Positions 42,642 through 52,712 are shown, counted from the first letter of the stretch. The stretch is 64,000 bases of DNA from an uncultured Roseburia sp. (GCA_947174805.1 CAMWKH010000003.1:1-64000); one strand, 5' to 3'. Notes: generated by a model not told the origin, from the sequence alone. Numbers and translations: made by a program.

Positions 42642-43463
42642 ATGGGAGAGGGAACCAGAATCAACAAATTTTTAAGCGAGGCGGGGGTCTGCTCCAGGAG
42701 GGAGGCGGACCGCCAGGTTGCCTTGGGAAATGTCACCATCGACGGGGAAACTGCCGGAATGGGGAGCATGGTATTAAAGGGCCAGAAGGTTTGCTTTGAG
42801 GGCCGTGAAGTAAAAAAAGAGCAGGAGACGATACTTTTGGCGGTGCATAAGCCGGTGGGTATTGTCTGTACGGCAGAAAAAAGGGAAAAAGATAATATTG
42901 TGGATTATATCCATTATCCCAAGCGGATTTACCCTGTGGGAAGGCTGGATAAGGATTCCTCAGGCCTGATTTTAATGACAAATTGCGGGGATATTGTGAA
43001 TAAAATGATGCGGGCAGGAAACATGCATGAAAAAGAGTATGTGGTCACAGTCAACAAGCCCCTGACACAGGAGTTCATCCGGGGGATGGGGGGAGGCGTG
43101 CCCTTAAAGGAGCTTGGGGTGATGACCAGGAAATGCAAAGTAAAACCTCTGGGAAAGAGGGAATTTCAGATTATTCTCACCCAGGGATATAACAGGCAGA
43201 TACGGAGAATGTGTGAATATTTTGGATACCGGGTGGAAAAACTGGTACGAACACGGATTATGAATATAATGTTGGGAGATTTGCCGGAAGGCACATACCG
43301 AAAGATTACAGAGGGGGAGTGGAAGGAATTAAGGGAAATGATTCGGAATTCTTCCGGCACCACGGTAATACCAAAAGGAAATGAAAGAGGAGGGAAAGGG
43401 AATGGCAGCGGAGGCAAAAACAAAAATAGAAGAATTAAAAAAGAAGATAGAGTACCACAGTAA
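42642..43463 (+). CDS. rluF: RluF/RsuA-family pseudouridine synthase
   Basis: 273 residues; RBS TAAGGAGAAGCGAT. The N-terminal S4 domain is RINKFLSEAGVCSRREADR. The catalytic motif is GRLDKDSSGL (D103), with QGYNRQIRRMCEYFGY later, which resembles RluF (23S rRNA U2604) more than RluB. The C-terminus is a basic Gly/Asn/Lys tail. The end overlaps the start of ligA by about 60 bp, an unusual length for an overlap in this window. Confidence 0.9.
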   Translation: MGEGTRINKFLSEAGVCSRREADRQVALGNVTIDGETAGMGSMVLKGQKVCFEGREVKKEQETILLAVHKPVGIVCTAEKREKDNIVDYIHYPKRIYPVGRLDKDSSGLILMTNCGDIVNKMMRAGNMHEKEYVVTVNKPLTQEFIRGMGGGVPLKELGVMTRKCKVKPLGKREFQIILTQGYNRQIRRMCEYFGYRVEKLVRTRIMNIMLGDLPEGTYRKITEGEWKELREMIRNSSGTTVIPKGNERGGKGNGSGGKNKNRRIKKEDRVPQ

Positions 43464-45408
43464 TCTGTATTATAATGAAGATAATCCGGAGATTTCCGAT
43501 TATGACTTTGACAAAATGATGCAGGAGCTGAAAAAGCTGGAGGAGGAGAACCCGGAACTTGCAAAGGAGGATTCCCCCACTAAACGGGTGGGGGGAAAGG
43601 CGAAAAGGGAAGCGGGGGTTTTGGTGCGCCACAACGTGCCCATGTTAAGCCTGCAGGATGTATTTTCTAAAGAGGAAGTGCTGCATTTTGTGGAGGAGAT
43701 GAAAGAGCAGCTAAGAGAGCCGGAATTTGTGGTGGAATATAAAATCGACGGGCTCTCCCTGGCGCTGCGCTACGAAAAGGGCGAGTTAAAGCTTGCGGAA
43801 ACCAGGGGAGACGGGATAAATTTCGGGGAGGATGTGACGGAAAACGCCAGAGTAATTTCCGATGTAAAGCAAAAACTTAAGGACAAGCCGGAATACCTGG
43901 AAATCCGGGGGGAAGTATACATGAAGAATGCGGATTTTGACGCGGTGAACGAAAACCAGGAGCTTCTGGGGAAAAAGACATTCGCCAATCCCAGAAATTG
44001 TGCCGCCGGCACCCTGCGCCAATTAGACAGTTCTGTGACAAAAGAGAGAAGATTATCCATGTTTGTCTTTAATATCCAGCAGGTCCGGGGCATATCCTTT
44101 GAGAGCCACACGCAAGGGTATGAGTTTTTAAAGCGCCAGGGGATTCCGGTAATTGACGATTACCGGATTTGCAAAACCGGGGAGGAAGTCTGGGAGGCCA
44201 TTGAAGCCATCGGGGAAAACCGGGGAAAACTGGGCTATGATATTGACGGCGCCGTGGTAAAAATTAACAGCTACAGCGACAGAGAAAAATTAGGGGCCAC
44301 CTCCAAAGTTCCCCGGTGGGCTGTTGCCTACAAGTATCCCCCCGAGGAGAAAGAGTCCGTGGTAAAAGACATTGAACTCTCCGTTGGGAGAACAGGGCGG
44401 ATTACCCCCACGGCAGTGTTTGAGCCCGTGAGTCTCTGCGGAACTTCTGTTTCCAGGGCAACCCTCCACAATCAGGATTTCATTGATGATTTGGATATCG
44501 GCGTCGGGGATACGGTTCTTGTGTACAAATCCGGGGAGATTATCCCGAAAATCAGGGAGGTAAAAAAAGAAAAACGTCCTTTGGGCTGGGTGAAATTTCA
44601 GATTCCAAGTGTGTGTCCCGTGTGCGGCGCTGCCACTGTCCGGGATGGGGACACAGCGGATATAAGGTGTACCGGAACGAACTGCCCGGCACAGTTAGAG
44701 CGGCATATTATTAATTTTGTGGGCAGGGACGCCATGGATATCAAGGGTTTTGGTACGGTGTACATTGAGGAGCTGGTGCGGAAGGGGTATATCGGAAGCA
44801 TTGGGGATATCTATCACTTAAAGGAGCACCGGGATGAGCTGATAGAGCAAGGCATTATTGGAAAAGAGAAAAATACCGATAAATTATTAGAGCGAATTGA
44901 AAAATCAAAGGAGAATGACGCATACAAGCTTCTGACAGGATTTGGAATACCCAATGTGGGTAAGGCTTTGGCCAGAACCATTATGCGGCATTTTAAAACC
45001 ATAGATGCGGTAAGGGAAGCAGATATGGAGGAACTGAAGGAAGTAAATGATGTGGGGGAAGTATCCGCAGAGTGTATCCGTGCATTTTTTGATGACGGGG
45101 AAAACCGGAAACTTTACGACAGTTTAAAAGCCTCCGGGGTGAATATGGAGTGTTTAGAGGAGCAGGGGGAGGACAGCCGTTTTTCTGGTCTTACCTTTGT
45201 GATCACAGGGACACTGCCCGATATGGACAGAAAAGAGGCTGCGGCTTTGATTGAAAAGTTCGGGGGAAAAGTCACAGGCTCCGTCTCCAAAAAGACAACC
45301 TATCTTTTAGCGGGGGAAAATGCAGGGAGCAAGCTTAAAAAAGCCCAAGAGCTTGGGACAAAGGTTATCTCCCAGGAAGATTTCATAAAAATGACAGAAG
45401 AAAAATAA
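43402..45408 (+). CDS. ligA: NAD-dependent DNA ligase
   Basis: 668 residues from ATG 43402 (GAGGAGGGAAAGGG). Ia domain, then the adenylated lysine K114-I-D-G. The zinc finger is CPVCGAA...CTGTNCPAQ, followed by HhH repeats (FGIPNVGKALART) and a C-terminal BRCT domain (FSGLTFVITGTLPDMDRKEA). It seals nicks in replication and repair. Its start lies within the tail of the pseudouridine synthase gene. Confidence 0.97.
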   Translation: MAAEAKTKIEELKKKIEYHSNLYYNEDNPEISDYDFDKMMQELKKLEEENPELAKEDSPTKRVGGKAKREAGVLVRHNVPMLSLQDVFSKEEVLHFVEEMKEQLREPEFVVEYKIDGLSLALRYEKGELKLAETRGDGINFGEDVTENARVISDVKQKLKDKPEYLEIRGEVYMKNADFDAVNENQELLGKKTFANPRNCAAGTLRQLDSSVTKERRLSMFVFNIQQVRGISFESHTQGYEFLKRQGIPVIDDYRICKTGEEVWEAIEAIGENRGKLGYDIDGAVVKINSYSDREKLGATSKVPRWAVAYKYPPEEKESVVKDIELSVGRTGRITPTAVFEPVSLCGTSVSRATLHNQDFIDDLDIGVGDTVLVYKSGEIIPKIREVKKEKRPLGWVKFQIPSVCPVCGAATVRDGDTADIRCTGTNCPAQLERHIINFVGRDAMDIKGFGTVYIEELVRKGYIGSIGDIYHLKEHRDELIEQGIIGKEKNTDKLLERIEKSKENDAYKLLTGFGIPNVGKALARTIMRHFKTIDAVREADMEELKEVNDVGEVSAECIRAFFDDGENRKLYDSLKASGVNMECLEEQGEDSRFSGLTFVITGTLPDMDRKEAAALIEKFGGKVTGSVSKKTTYLLAGENAGSKLKKAQELGTKVISQEDFIKMTEEK

Positions 45409-45426
45409 AAGAAAGAGGGAAATGCC

Positions 45427-46383
45427 ATGCCAATATGCGTACAAGGAGATTTGCCGGCAAAAGAGATACTGGAAAAGGAAAATATATTTACCATGGATGA
45501 GAATAGGGCCATGCATCAGGATATCCGTCCCATCAGCATTGGGGTTTTGAATCTGATGCCGTTAAAAGAGGACACGGAGCTTCAGCTTCTGCGCTCCTTA
45601 TCCAACACCCCCCTCCAGGTGGATATCACTTTTTTGACAGTGACAAGCCATGAGTCCAAGAATACTTCTATGAGCCATTTAAACGAGTTTTACCTTACCT
45701 TTGAGGATGTGAAGGAGAAACGTTTTGACGGGCTGATTATCACCGGGGCTCCGGTGGAACTTTTGGAGTTTGAGGAGGTGGATTACTGGAAGGAAGTATG
45801 CACCATTATGGAGTGGAGCAAAACCCATGTAACCTCCACGCTGTACTTGTGCTGGGGGGCACAGGCCGGACTGTACTATCACTATGGAATAAAAAAACAT
45901 ATTCTTGACAAAAAAGTTTTCGGCATTTTTCCCCACCATGTGAAAAACCGTAAGGTGCCTTTGGTGCGGGGCTTTGACGATGTGTTTTTTGCCCCCCACT
46001 CCAGAAATACGGCGGTGCTCACGGAGGACATTGAAAAAGTCAAGGATTTGACCATTCTTGCAAAATCTGACGAGGTAGGGGTATTTCTTGCCATAGCGGA
46101 TGAGGGAAGGAAAATTTTTGTCATGGGACATCCCGAGTATGACAGGCTCACTCTGGATAAAGAGTATAAGAGAGACAGGGCGAAAGGGCTGGACATTGCC
46201 CTGCCCAAAAATTATTATCCCGGTGACGACTGGGAACTTCGGCCGGAACTTTTGTGGCGCTCCCACGGAAATGCGCTGTATTCCAACTGGCTGAATTACT
46301 ATGTGTACCAGCAGACCCCCTATGAGTTTATCGACACGGCCAGGATTGTGGGAAAGCAGGCTGCGATTCACGGCTCACATTGA
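45427..46383 (+). CDS. metA: Homoserine O-acetyltransferase (MetA type)
   Basis: 318 residues. Catalytic C142 is in LCWGAQAGL, and H235/E237 in MGHPEYD. Residue 111 is Glu ([10 protein letters not shown]); family work shows Glu111 selects acetyl-CoA whereas Gly111 selects succinyl-CoA, so the product is predicted to be O-acetylhomoserine despite the common MetA name. First committed step to methionine. ligA lies 18 bp upstream. Confidence 0.94.
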   Translation: MPICVQGDLPAKEILEKENIFTMDENRAMHQDIRPISIGVLNLMPLKEDTELQLLRSLSNTPLQVDITFLTVTSHESKNTSMSHLNEFYLTFEDVKEKRFDGLIITGAPVELLEFEEVDYWKEVCTIMEWSKTHVTSTLYLCWGAQAGLYYHYGIKKHILDKKVFGIFPHHVKNRKVPLVRGFDDVFFAPHSRNTAVLTEDIEKVKDLTILAKSDEVGVFLAIADEGRKIFVMGHPEYDRLTLDKEYKRDRAKGLDIALPKNYYPGDDWELRPELLWRSHGNALYSNWLNYYVYQQTPYEFIDTARIVGKQAAIHGSH

Positions 46384-46408
46384 CATGCTTTTCCGGGTAT
46401 CCTATAAT
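46380..46408 (+). promoter_or_regulatory. Consensus promoter overlapping the metA stop
   Basis: TTGACA (46380-46385), 17 bp and TATAAT (46403-46408), a perfect sigma-A promoter. It should drive the Cof phosphatase and genes behind it independently of metA. Confidence 0.85.
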
Positions 46409-46435
46409 AAAAAATAAAATGCAGGAGTGAGAACG

Positions 46436-47248
46436 GTGGACACATATCATATTATTGTACTGGATTTAGACGGGACTTTGACAAATTCCCAAAAGGTCAT
46501 TACCCCAAAGACGAAAAATGCGCTGATGCAGGCGCAGTGCATGGGAAAGAAAATCGCCCTTGCCTCCGGCAGGCCCACAGGCGGGGTGGTGCATTTAGCG
46601 GATGAACTGCGTCTGGATGTATTTGGAGGATATATTCTCTCCTTTAACGGAGGTCATATTATCAATTATGCGGACGGCTCCGTGGTGTATGACAAAACCG
46701 TGCCTGTGGAGCTGACAGCCCCCATATATAAAGAAGCCATGGAATTAGGGCTTCAGATTGTCACCTACAATGACAGTGAGATTATCCTGGGAAGCCAGGG
46801 GGATAAGTACACGGACTTGGAATCTTTTGTGAACCATATGCCTATGCGCAGGGTGGAAAATTTCGTCCAGGTGGTGGATTTTCCCGTTAATAAATTTCTT
46901 CTTACCGGGGAGCCGGAAAAAGTCCTGATGGCACAGGAGCATATGCAGGAAAAATTTGGGGATGTCTTAAATATATTCCGCTCAGAGCCCTACTTTTTAG
47001 AGTTGATGCCCCAGCATATTGATAAGGCCTATTCTCTTGGGATTTTACTGGATTATATGAGGACGGACCGCACCCATATGATTTGCTGCGGGGACGGGTA
47101 CAATGACCGTTCCATGGTGCAGATGGCAGGGCTGGGGGTGGCAATGGCAAATGCCCAGGAGGAAGTGAAAGAGGCGGCGGATTACATTACAAAGTCAAAT
47201 GATGAAGATGGAATTGCGGAGGTAGTCCGCAAATTTATGTTAGTGTAG
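46436..47248 (+). CDS. Cof-type HAD-family phosphatase
   Basis: 270 residues from the GTG at 46436 (GCAGGAG 8 bp upstream); a GTG at 46427 overlaps that site. HAD motif I is VLDLDGTLTNS. Motif IV is CCGDGYNDRSMVQMAGLGVAM. The C2 cap domain lies between. Members dephosphorylate sugar phosphates, FMN or similar; the substrate cannot be named. Confidence 0.9.
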   Translation: MDTYHIIVLDLDGTLTNSQKVITPKTKNALMQAQCMGKKIALASGRPTGGVVHLADELRLDVFGGYILSFNGGHIINYADGSVVYDKTVPVELTAPIYKEAMELGLQIVTYNDSEIILGSQGDKYTDLESFVNHMPMRRVENFVQVVDFPVNKFLLTGEPEKVLMAQEHMQEKFGDVLNIFRSEPYFLELMPQHIDKAYSLGILLDYMRTDRTHMICCGDGYNDRSMVQMAGLGVAMANAQEEVKEAADYITKSNDEDGIAEVVRKFMLV

Positions 47249-47257
47249 GAGTGTAGT

Positions 47258-47788
47258 ATGGGCTTAGAGGAAATCAGGAAAAACATAGATGCCGTGGATA
47301 CACAGATGCGGGAGCTTTTTTTAAAGAGGATGGAGCTGTCCCGCCAGGTGGCGGAGGAGAAAAAGCGGACCGGGGCGAAAGTATATGTGCCGAAGAGGGA
47401 AGAGGAAGTGATTTTGTGCAGGGCCGAAGGTGTCACGGAACTGGCGCCGGAGTACAGAATGTTTTTAAAAGAGTTGATGGCAATCAGCCGCACCTACCAG
47501 TATTCCTGCCTGGATTTGCCGGATTCCCTGGAATTTTTATCTGACTTTACCGGAGGACTGATGCTTACATTTACCTGCAGTGAAAAATCGGAACAATTAC
47601 TCACAGGTATTACGGCCTTAAAAATGGCAGGTATCATAATACATGAGATACAATCGGAATCTGTGGAGGAGCAGATCATATGCCGCATAAGTCTGTGGGG
47701 GGATTTCCGCTTGGCCTTGGCAAGAGGAGCGGTATTGCAGATTTATGAGGAGAACGAAAATGTTTCGGTACAAAAAGCGGAGGAGTAG
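47258..47788 (+). CDS. Chorismate mutase (AroQ type) with extra C-terminal domain
   Basis: 176 residues. The first 90 form the AroQ helical domain: EEIRKNIDAVDTQMRELFLKRM, VAEEKKRTGAKVYVPKREEEV and the closing YRMFLKELMAISR, with the Arg/Lys/Glu active-site residues visible. Residues 100-170 form a small alpha/beta domain (LTFTCSEKSEQLLTGI) I do not recognise; it could be an ACT-like regulatory domain. It converts chorismate to prephenate. Confidence 0.85.
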   Translation: MGLEEIRKNIDAVDTQMRELFLKRMELSRQVAEEKKRTGAKVYVPKREEEVILCRAEGVTELAPEYRMFLKELMAISRTYQYSCLDLPDSLEFLSDFTGGLMLTFTCSEKSEQLLTGITALKMAGIIIHEIQSESVEEQIICRISLWGDFRLALARGAVLQIYEENENVSVQKAEE

Positions 47789-50048
47789 GGGAAACGGCCC
47801 AGGTAATGTCCGCAGGATTCTCTTGTTTGTGTTCTTTTTTGCCTGTTTTGTGGAATTTTCTCCTGGAACTCTTGAAAGTTTTGGAGCGGAGACGATAGAT
47901 TCTTTCACAGAGACAGAGCAGCCTTCCTTTTCTCCAAAAGATGTATCCGGGAGTCTGGCCCCCTTGGAAGAAATAGAATTGACGGCCAAGGAGGCCGCAG
48001 AGGCGCAAAGGGGGAGGCAGCGGCAGTTTTCCAGGCAAAGCGTCCCTTTCTCTAGGGAAATTCTCCAGTGGAAACAGTATGCCAGCACATATTATTATGA
48101 AAAACTGTCACAGGCACAAAAAGTTTTTTGGGATGACATGGATAGCCAGTGCAGCAGTTTCCTTACGGGGACCGGGGATGCGGCAGGGGATAACGGCTCT
48201 TATTGGATGCCCTATTTAACATACCAAAACCTGACGTATGAGCAGGCGAAACAAGTATATCAGATGTTTCGCTATTCCAATCCCCAGTACTATTTTATTG
48301 GCAATTCTCTGCGGAAAAATGAAGAAAATTGTATCTTCCAGCTTGGGATACTTTCTGACTTTGCAAAGGGGACAGACCGGGCGGCGGCTAATGCCAGGAT
48401 AAAAGCTCAGATAGAAGAAATGCTCTCGGAGATCAATGAGGAAACAACTCCTTTGCGGAAGGAGAAAATGGCCCACGATTTAATTTGTGAAAAGGTGGTT
48501 TACGACGAGAATTTTGACAATATGGCGAAAAACAAGTTCAATCAGACGATTTACAGTGTGCTGTGCACAGACAGCACCGTCTGCGCCGGGTACTCCCAGA
48601 CCATGATGTTATTGATGAATGGGGCGGGAATAGACTGTGCCATGGTTACAAGCAGCAGTCATGCCTGGAATATGGTTTTGCTGGAAGGGAACTGGTATTA
48701 TGTGGATTTGACCTGGGATGACCAGCCGGATAACTGGATTTATACATATTTCAACAGAAGCCGGGATATGATGCATAAATTGGACAGTACCAGCCACACA
48801 GAGGAAACTTTTTGGAATACTTATCTGCCGGATTTAACCAGGGATGCTTTGGTGAGCAGGACGGCGCCTCCGGGGATACAGATGCAAAACGGCAAAGTTA
48901 TTCTTACCTCCTTTGGGGGAGAGATTTATTATACACTAAGTGGCGATATGCCTTTTCGGGTAAAAAAGGCGGTGAGATATACCGAGGCTTTCGCTGCCAG
49001 TCCGGGGACATGTATTGCGGCGGTGACTGCCACAGAAGGACATTTTGAAAGTAAAGTGGTAAAATCCAAAGTCTGCCAGGTAGATTTCGTGGTGGACGGT
49101 GGAGCTTACGGCGCGCCCCAGGTGATTTTAAGCGGGGAAAGGATAGCGGCGCCTGCCCTGCCCCACAGGGAGGGTTATACTTTTACGGGGTGGCATATCA
49201 ACCCAGAGTGCACAAAGGAATACGCTTTTGCGTCCCCTGTAAATTCCAGCCTGACCCTTTACGGCAAGTGGGAGAAACAGAAAGTTCCGGAGGAAGTTTT
49301 GCCCCAGGAGAGGACTTACCGAGTGTCTTTCGATTCCTGCGGGGGAAATGCCCTGGCGGCCCAGAGCATTCGGGAAGGTGAAAAAGTTCTGGCGGAAACC
49401 CCTGTGAGAAAGGGGTACAGCTTTAAGGGCTGGTATACAACAAAAGATTACCGGGAACCTTATAATTTTTCGGCGGGGGTGACGGGGGATTTGGTACTCT
49501 ATGCTAAGTGGAAACCAAATTCTTACAGGATTACTTACAAGGCCAACGGGGGATTCATAGGGAAAAAAACAGTTACTTCCAAAAAAGTCAGTGTGACCTA
49601 TGATAAAAAATATGGAAACCAGCCGGAGGCAAAAAGGAAGGGATATGTATTTCTTGGATGGTACACGAAAAAGACCGGGGGCAGCAGGGTAGAAAATACC
49701 CAGAGGGTAAAGGTTACAGGAAACAAGACTTATTATGCCCGCTGGACAAAGGTGAGACCCATAAAGGCAAAGATTTCCTCGGTGAAAAGCAAAGCCCCGG
49801 GGAAAATAACGGTGAACATAAAAAAAGAAAAAACTGCCAGCGGATACCAGATCCGGTATTCGTCAAAGCCTTCCATGTCAGGTTCCAAAAAAATGAAAAC
49901 GAACAGTACGGAAAAGACGGTTACTGGTTTAAAAAAGGGAAAAAAGTATTATCTTCAGGTGAGAATGTATCAAAAGGAATCTGTAAGCGGGAAGATTTCC
50001 TACGGAGCCTGGAGCAAAACCTCCCAGGTGACAGTGAAGTGGAAATAA
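47760..50048 (+). CDS. Secreted transglutaminase-like protein with InlB-type repeats
   Basis: 762 residues from ATG 47760; its AGGAG lies inside the end of the chorismate mutase gene, which it overlaps by 29 bp. A signal/anchor helix (RRILLFVFFFACFVEF) is followed by a transglutaminase core with C275 (VCAGYSQ), H301 (SHAWNMV) and D316 (VDLTWDD). Next come three InlB/Listeria-Bacteroides repeats (about 435-665: GYTFTGWHINPE, GYSFKGWYTTKDY, GYVFLGWYTKK) and a final fibronectin III-like domain. No LPXTG is seen. Likely exported; substrate unknown. Confidence 0.85.
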   Translation: MFRYKKRRSRGNGPGNVRRILLFVFFFACFVEFSPGTLESFGAETIDSFTETEQPSFSPKDVSGSLAPLEEIELTAKEAAEAQRGRQRQFSRQSVPFSREILQWKQYASTYYYEKLSQAQKVFWDDMDSQCSSFLTGTGDAAGDNGSYWMPYLTYQNLTYEQAKQVYQMFRYSNPQYYFIGNSLRKNEENCIFQLGILSDFAKGTDRAAANARIKAQIEEMLSEINEETTPLRKEKMAHDLICEKVVYDENFDNMAKNKFNQTIYSVLCTDSTVCAGYSQTMMLLMNGAGIDCAMVTSSSHAWNMVLLEGNWYYVDLTWDDQPDNWIYTYFNRSRDMMHKLDSTSHTEETFWNTYLPDLTRDALVSRTAPPGIQMQNGKVILTSFGGEIYYTLSGDMPFRVKKAVRYTEAFAASPGTCIAAVTATEGHFESKVVKSKVCQVDFVVDGGAYGAPQVILSGERIAAPALPHREGYTFTGWHINPECTKEYAFASPVNSSLTLYGKWEKQKVPEEVLPQERTYRVSFDSCGGNALAAQSIREGEKVLAETPVRKGYSFKGWYTTKDYREPYNFSAGVTGDLVLYAKWKPNSYRITYKANGGFIGKKTVTSKKVSVTYDKKYGNQPEAKRKGYVFLGWYTKKTGGSRVENTQRVKVTGNKTYYARWTKVRPIKAKISSVKSKAPGKITVNIKKEKTASGYQIRYSSKPSMSGSKKMKTNSTEKTVTGLKKGKKYYLQVRMYQKESVSGKISYGAWSKTSQVTVKWK

Positions 50049-50056
50049 ATTTTTAG

Positions 50057-50085
50057 TTGTCGTAGAAAGGGTTTTTCTGTATAAT
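50057..50085 (+). promoter_or_regulatory. Promoter of the chemoreceptor-like gene
   Basis: TTGTCG (50057-50062), 17 bp and TATAAT (50080-50085). Confidence 0.75.
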
Positions 50086-50129
50086 AAAAGAGGGACTTTT
50101 GAGAGAATATGTACAAAAGGAGAAGAGAT

Positions 50130-51653
50130 ATGTCAGAAAATACTACAGGTGTTTCGGAAAATGGAAATGAGGAATACGAAAGACAACGGATGATTACCAT
50201 CAACCGGCTGGCCTTATCGGTTGTGACAGTAATTGCCCTGTTTTTAGGGTTTGGTTATCCCAAAGATGCATTTGACGGGAATATTACCTGGTCCTATGCT
50301 ATATTAGTAGCGGTTATATCTTTGTGTGTAGCAGCCGGCAATATTGTATTTTATCTGGTAAAAAAAGACAGTAAGCTCTTAAGGCATACCATTGTCTTAT
50401 CCTACGGCACATTATATGCCGTTATCATGATGGGAGCAAAAAGCGACCTTGTATTTATAGTGGCAGTTCCCCTGGTGGCCATCAACATGTTATACTATGA
50501 CCTTAATTTTATGCGCAATATGGTGATAGGAGTGTTATTGATTAATCTTGTCTATATGGGGTATCGGATTTATCTGGGATATCTGCCTTCGGGGGTGCCG
50601 GTGAATATGTCCGATGTTTTGCTTCAGATTGCGGGGATGACGGCATTTCTTCTCTCCATGTATGAGGTGACAAAAATTTCCAATCAGGTGAATGCGGACA
50701 GACTCCGGGAGGTGGACCAGGAGAGAAAACAGAGCGAGGCATTGCTCTCGGATGTTCTGGAGATTGCCGCCGTGGTAAAAGAAAATTCTTCCGCCGCAGG
50801 GGAGAGCATTACTTCCCTCCAGACAGCCACAGAGCAGACGGCAAGCGCCCTGGGGGATATTACCCAGGGAAATGCCTCCAATGCAAAGAGTATTGAGGAG
50901 CAGACTTTGATGACGGGTAATATCCAGCAGATGATTACCAGTACAAAAGAATTGTCAGACCAGATGATTCACTATGCGGAGGACAGTTTTAATGCCATCC
51001 GGGATGGCCAGCAGTCCATGGGGGATTTGCTGGAACAGTCCAAACTGATAGAGGATTCCAATGAGCATGTGAGGGAGCTGATGCAGATTCTCTCAGAAAA
51101 TGCCCAGGAAGTGGGAAATATCACTGAACAGATTGTAAATATATCCAGCCAGACCAATATGCTGGCATTAAACGCCTCCATTGAGAGCGCCAGAGCAGGG
51201 GAGGCAGGAAGAGGTTTTGCAGTGGTGGCGGAGCAGATTCGTGTTCTGGCAGAGCAGACAAGGTCGCTGACGGAGAGTATCCGGGAAATTGTGGCCCAGC
51301 TGCAGAGCAACACAGACCAGACGATGGAGAGCGTGGCCCAGGTGCTAAAGGCATCCAACCAGGAAAAGGAGAGCATCGCCATTGCCGGAAATCAGTTTAC
51401 GGATATACACGATAAAATGACAAATCTTGGCAGGAATATTCAGAAAATCAGCAATCAGATAGACGAGATATTAGATGCCAATAACCATATTGTGGACAGC
51501 ATCAATCAGATTTCAGCGGTGAGCGAAGAGGTTGCGGCAAGCACCTTGGAGGCAAATGATATCGGAACTTCCAGCAACAAAGAGGCGGAGCAGGCTGCAG
51601 AGCTTATGAACAAGCTTCTTTCCGCTGCGGAAAAGTTAGACCGTTATTTATAA
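50130..51653 (+). CDS. Methyl-accepting chemotaxis-like protein
   Basis: 507 residues from ATG 50130 (AAAAGGAGAAGAGAT). About six membrane helices (residues 20-190) with very short loops replace the usual extracellular sensor. A cytoplasmic signalling helix hairpin follows, with its conserved tip [20 protein letters not shown] and [17 protein letters not shown]. No HAMP domain is evident. It would signal through CheA/CheW if such proteins exist in this organism; none are in the window. The input may be sensed within the membrane. Confidence 0.88.
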   Translation: MSENTTGVSENGNEEYERQRMITINRLALSVVTVIALFLGFGYPKDAFDGNITWSYAILVAVISLCVAAGNIVFYLVKKDSKLLRHTIVLSYGTLYAVIMMGAKSDLVFIVAVPLVAINMLYYDLNFMRNMVIGVLLINLVYMGYRIYLGYLPSGVPVNMSDVLLQIAGMTAFLLSMYEVTKISNQVNADRLREVDQERKQSEALLSDVLEIAAVVKENSSAAGESITSLQTATEQTASALGDITQGNASNAKSIEEQTLMTGNIQQMITSTKELSDQMIHYAEDSFNAIRDGQQSMGDLLEQSKLIEDSNEHVRELMQILSENAQEVGNITEQIVNISSQTNMLALNASIESARAGEAGRGFAVVAEQIRVLAEQTRSLTESIREIVAQLQSNTDQTMESVAQVLKASNQEKESIAIAGNQFTDIHDKMTNLGRNIQKISNQIDEILDANNHIVDSINQISAVSEEVAASTLEANDIGTSSNKEAEQAAELMNKLLSAAEKLDRYL

Positions 51654-51668
51654 AAATCACATAAAAGC

Positions 51669-51700
51669 GCAGGGCGCCATATATGGCAGCCCTGCATTTT
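51669..51700. terminator. Bidirectional terminator
   Basis: GCAGGGC...GCCCTGC with an inner CCAT/ATGG pairing, flanked by an A-run on one side and T6 on the other. It serves the chemoreceptor gene and the converging minus-strand gene. Confidence 0.88.
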
Positions 51701-52465
51701 TTATGGCTTCTGCTGGAAAACGGGGTCTGCGGGATAGCCTCCGGCACATTTCTGCATGGCTCTCTGGATACTGTCGGTGGAATTTCCCCAGGGTTTGTCT
51801 TTGTTTAAATAGTCATTCTTTTGGACAAACCAGGATACATCTTCTTGTACCCGCTCCATATTTTCCAGCATGATGGAAAATACTTTTGGGAAAAATGTCT
51901 CTTTTTCCTTGTCGCTTAATTTTGCGTCTGCGGTCTCCACCAAATCCCTGAAATGGGGAAGACAGAATCCTTTGCTCTCAAAAAACAGGCTGCGGAAATC
52001 CCCGTCTTTTTTGTATAAATCTATAAAAGTTTCCAGATACCGGTTATAGATATCGTTAAAATGATGGCACACATAACAGGAGTGTTCCTTTTCTGTCACC
52101 CACTGTCCGATGGAGGTCTTGGGCTCTTTTGACACGTCGGTTTTCTGGAATTTTGATTTCAGGGAGGATTTTCCAGGAGAAAACTTTTTAAATTCCCCTG
52201 CCATCTCCTGGTTCAGCTTTTTCATATGGGTGCTTAAAATCAGGGCGCTTCCCAGACGGTTGCCGTAGTCGTACATCATTTTGTAGTGGTGGCGGCAGAA
52301 TCCGGTTTTGTCTGTCTGTTCCCGGATATCATCCTCCATGTAGGCGGAGCCTAAGATAAATGAGAGGGCGTGCTGTTCCGCCTGGCGTTCCAGACAGCAG
52401 AAAGGACATTCGTCTTTTTCCTCAAAGGCTTTGATTAAAGGGATGGTTTCTATTTTTTGCTTCAT
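51701..52465 (-). CDS. DUF6062-like cysteine/histidine-rich protein
   Basis: 254 residues from ATG 52465 (GAAGGAGAGTACAT on the minus strand). Paired Cys/His motifs are CPFCCLERQAEQH, FCRHHYKMM, CYVCHHFNDIY and FCLPHFRDL, suggesting two metal sites in a helical cytoplasmic protein. It matches my recollection of DUF6062 in Clostridia; no function is known. Single-gene unit convergent with the chemoreceptor-like gene. Confidence 0.75.
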   Translation of the reverse strand: MKQKIETIPLIKAFEEKDECPFCCLERQAEQHALSFILGSAYMEDDIREQTDKTGFCRHHYKMMYDYGNRLGSALILSTHMKKLNQEMAGEFKKFSPGKSSLKSKFQKTDVSKEPKTSIGQWVTEKEHSCYVCHHFNDIYNRYLETFIDLYKKDGDFRSLFFESKGFCLPHFRDLVETADAKLSDKEKETFFPKVFSIMLENMERVQEDVSWFVQKNDYLNKDKPWGNSTDSIQRAMQKCAGGYPADPVFQQKP

Positions 52466-52634
52466 ATGTACTCTCCTTCGTCTTTTGTAATTATTATACC
52501 AATCCTTAGTCCAAAGTCCAATCCCAGTTGTCATATAAAAGAAAATTTTATGGAAATTTACAGTAAATTTGCACAAATTCCAAAAATGAAATTGTAGAAA
52601 TATTTACAAAATTTTGACAAAAATAAAAAAGATA

Positions 52635-52664
52635 CTGACAATTTGCACTGTGCTGTGCTATAAT
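52635..52664 (+). promoter_or_regulatory. carD promoter
   Basis: CTGACA (52635-52640), 18 bp and TATAAT (52659-52664). Confidence 0.65.
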
Positions 52665-52684
52665 TATCACAGTTCAATGGGGAA

Positions 52685-52712
52685 GGGAGTCTCGGAGAAG
52701 AGATTCCTTTTT
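52685..52712 (+). terminator. Leader terminator (possible attenuator) before carD
   Basis: GGGAGTCTC and GAGATTCCT pair (two G-U pairs) around GGAGAA, followed by T5, between the promoter and the carD ribosome site. Confidence 0.6.
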
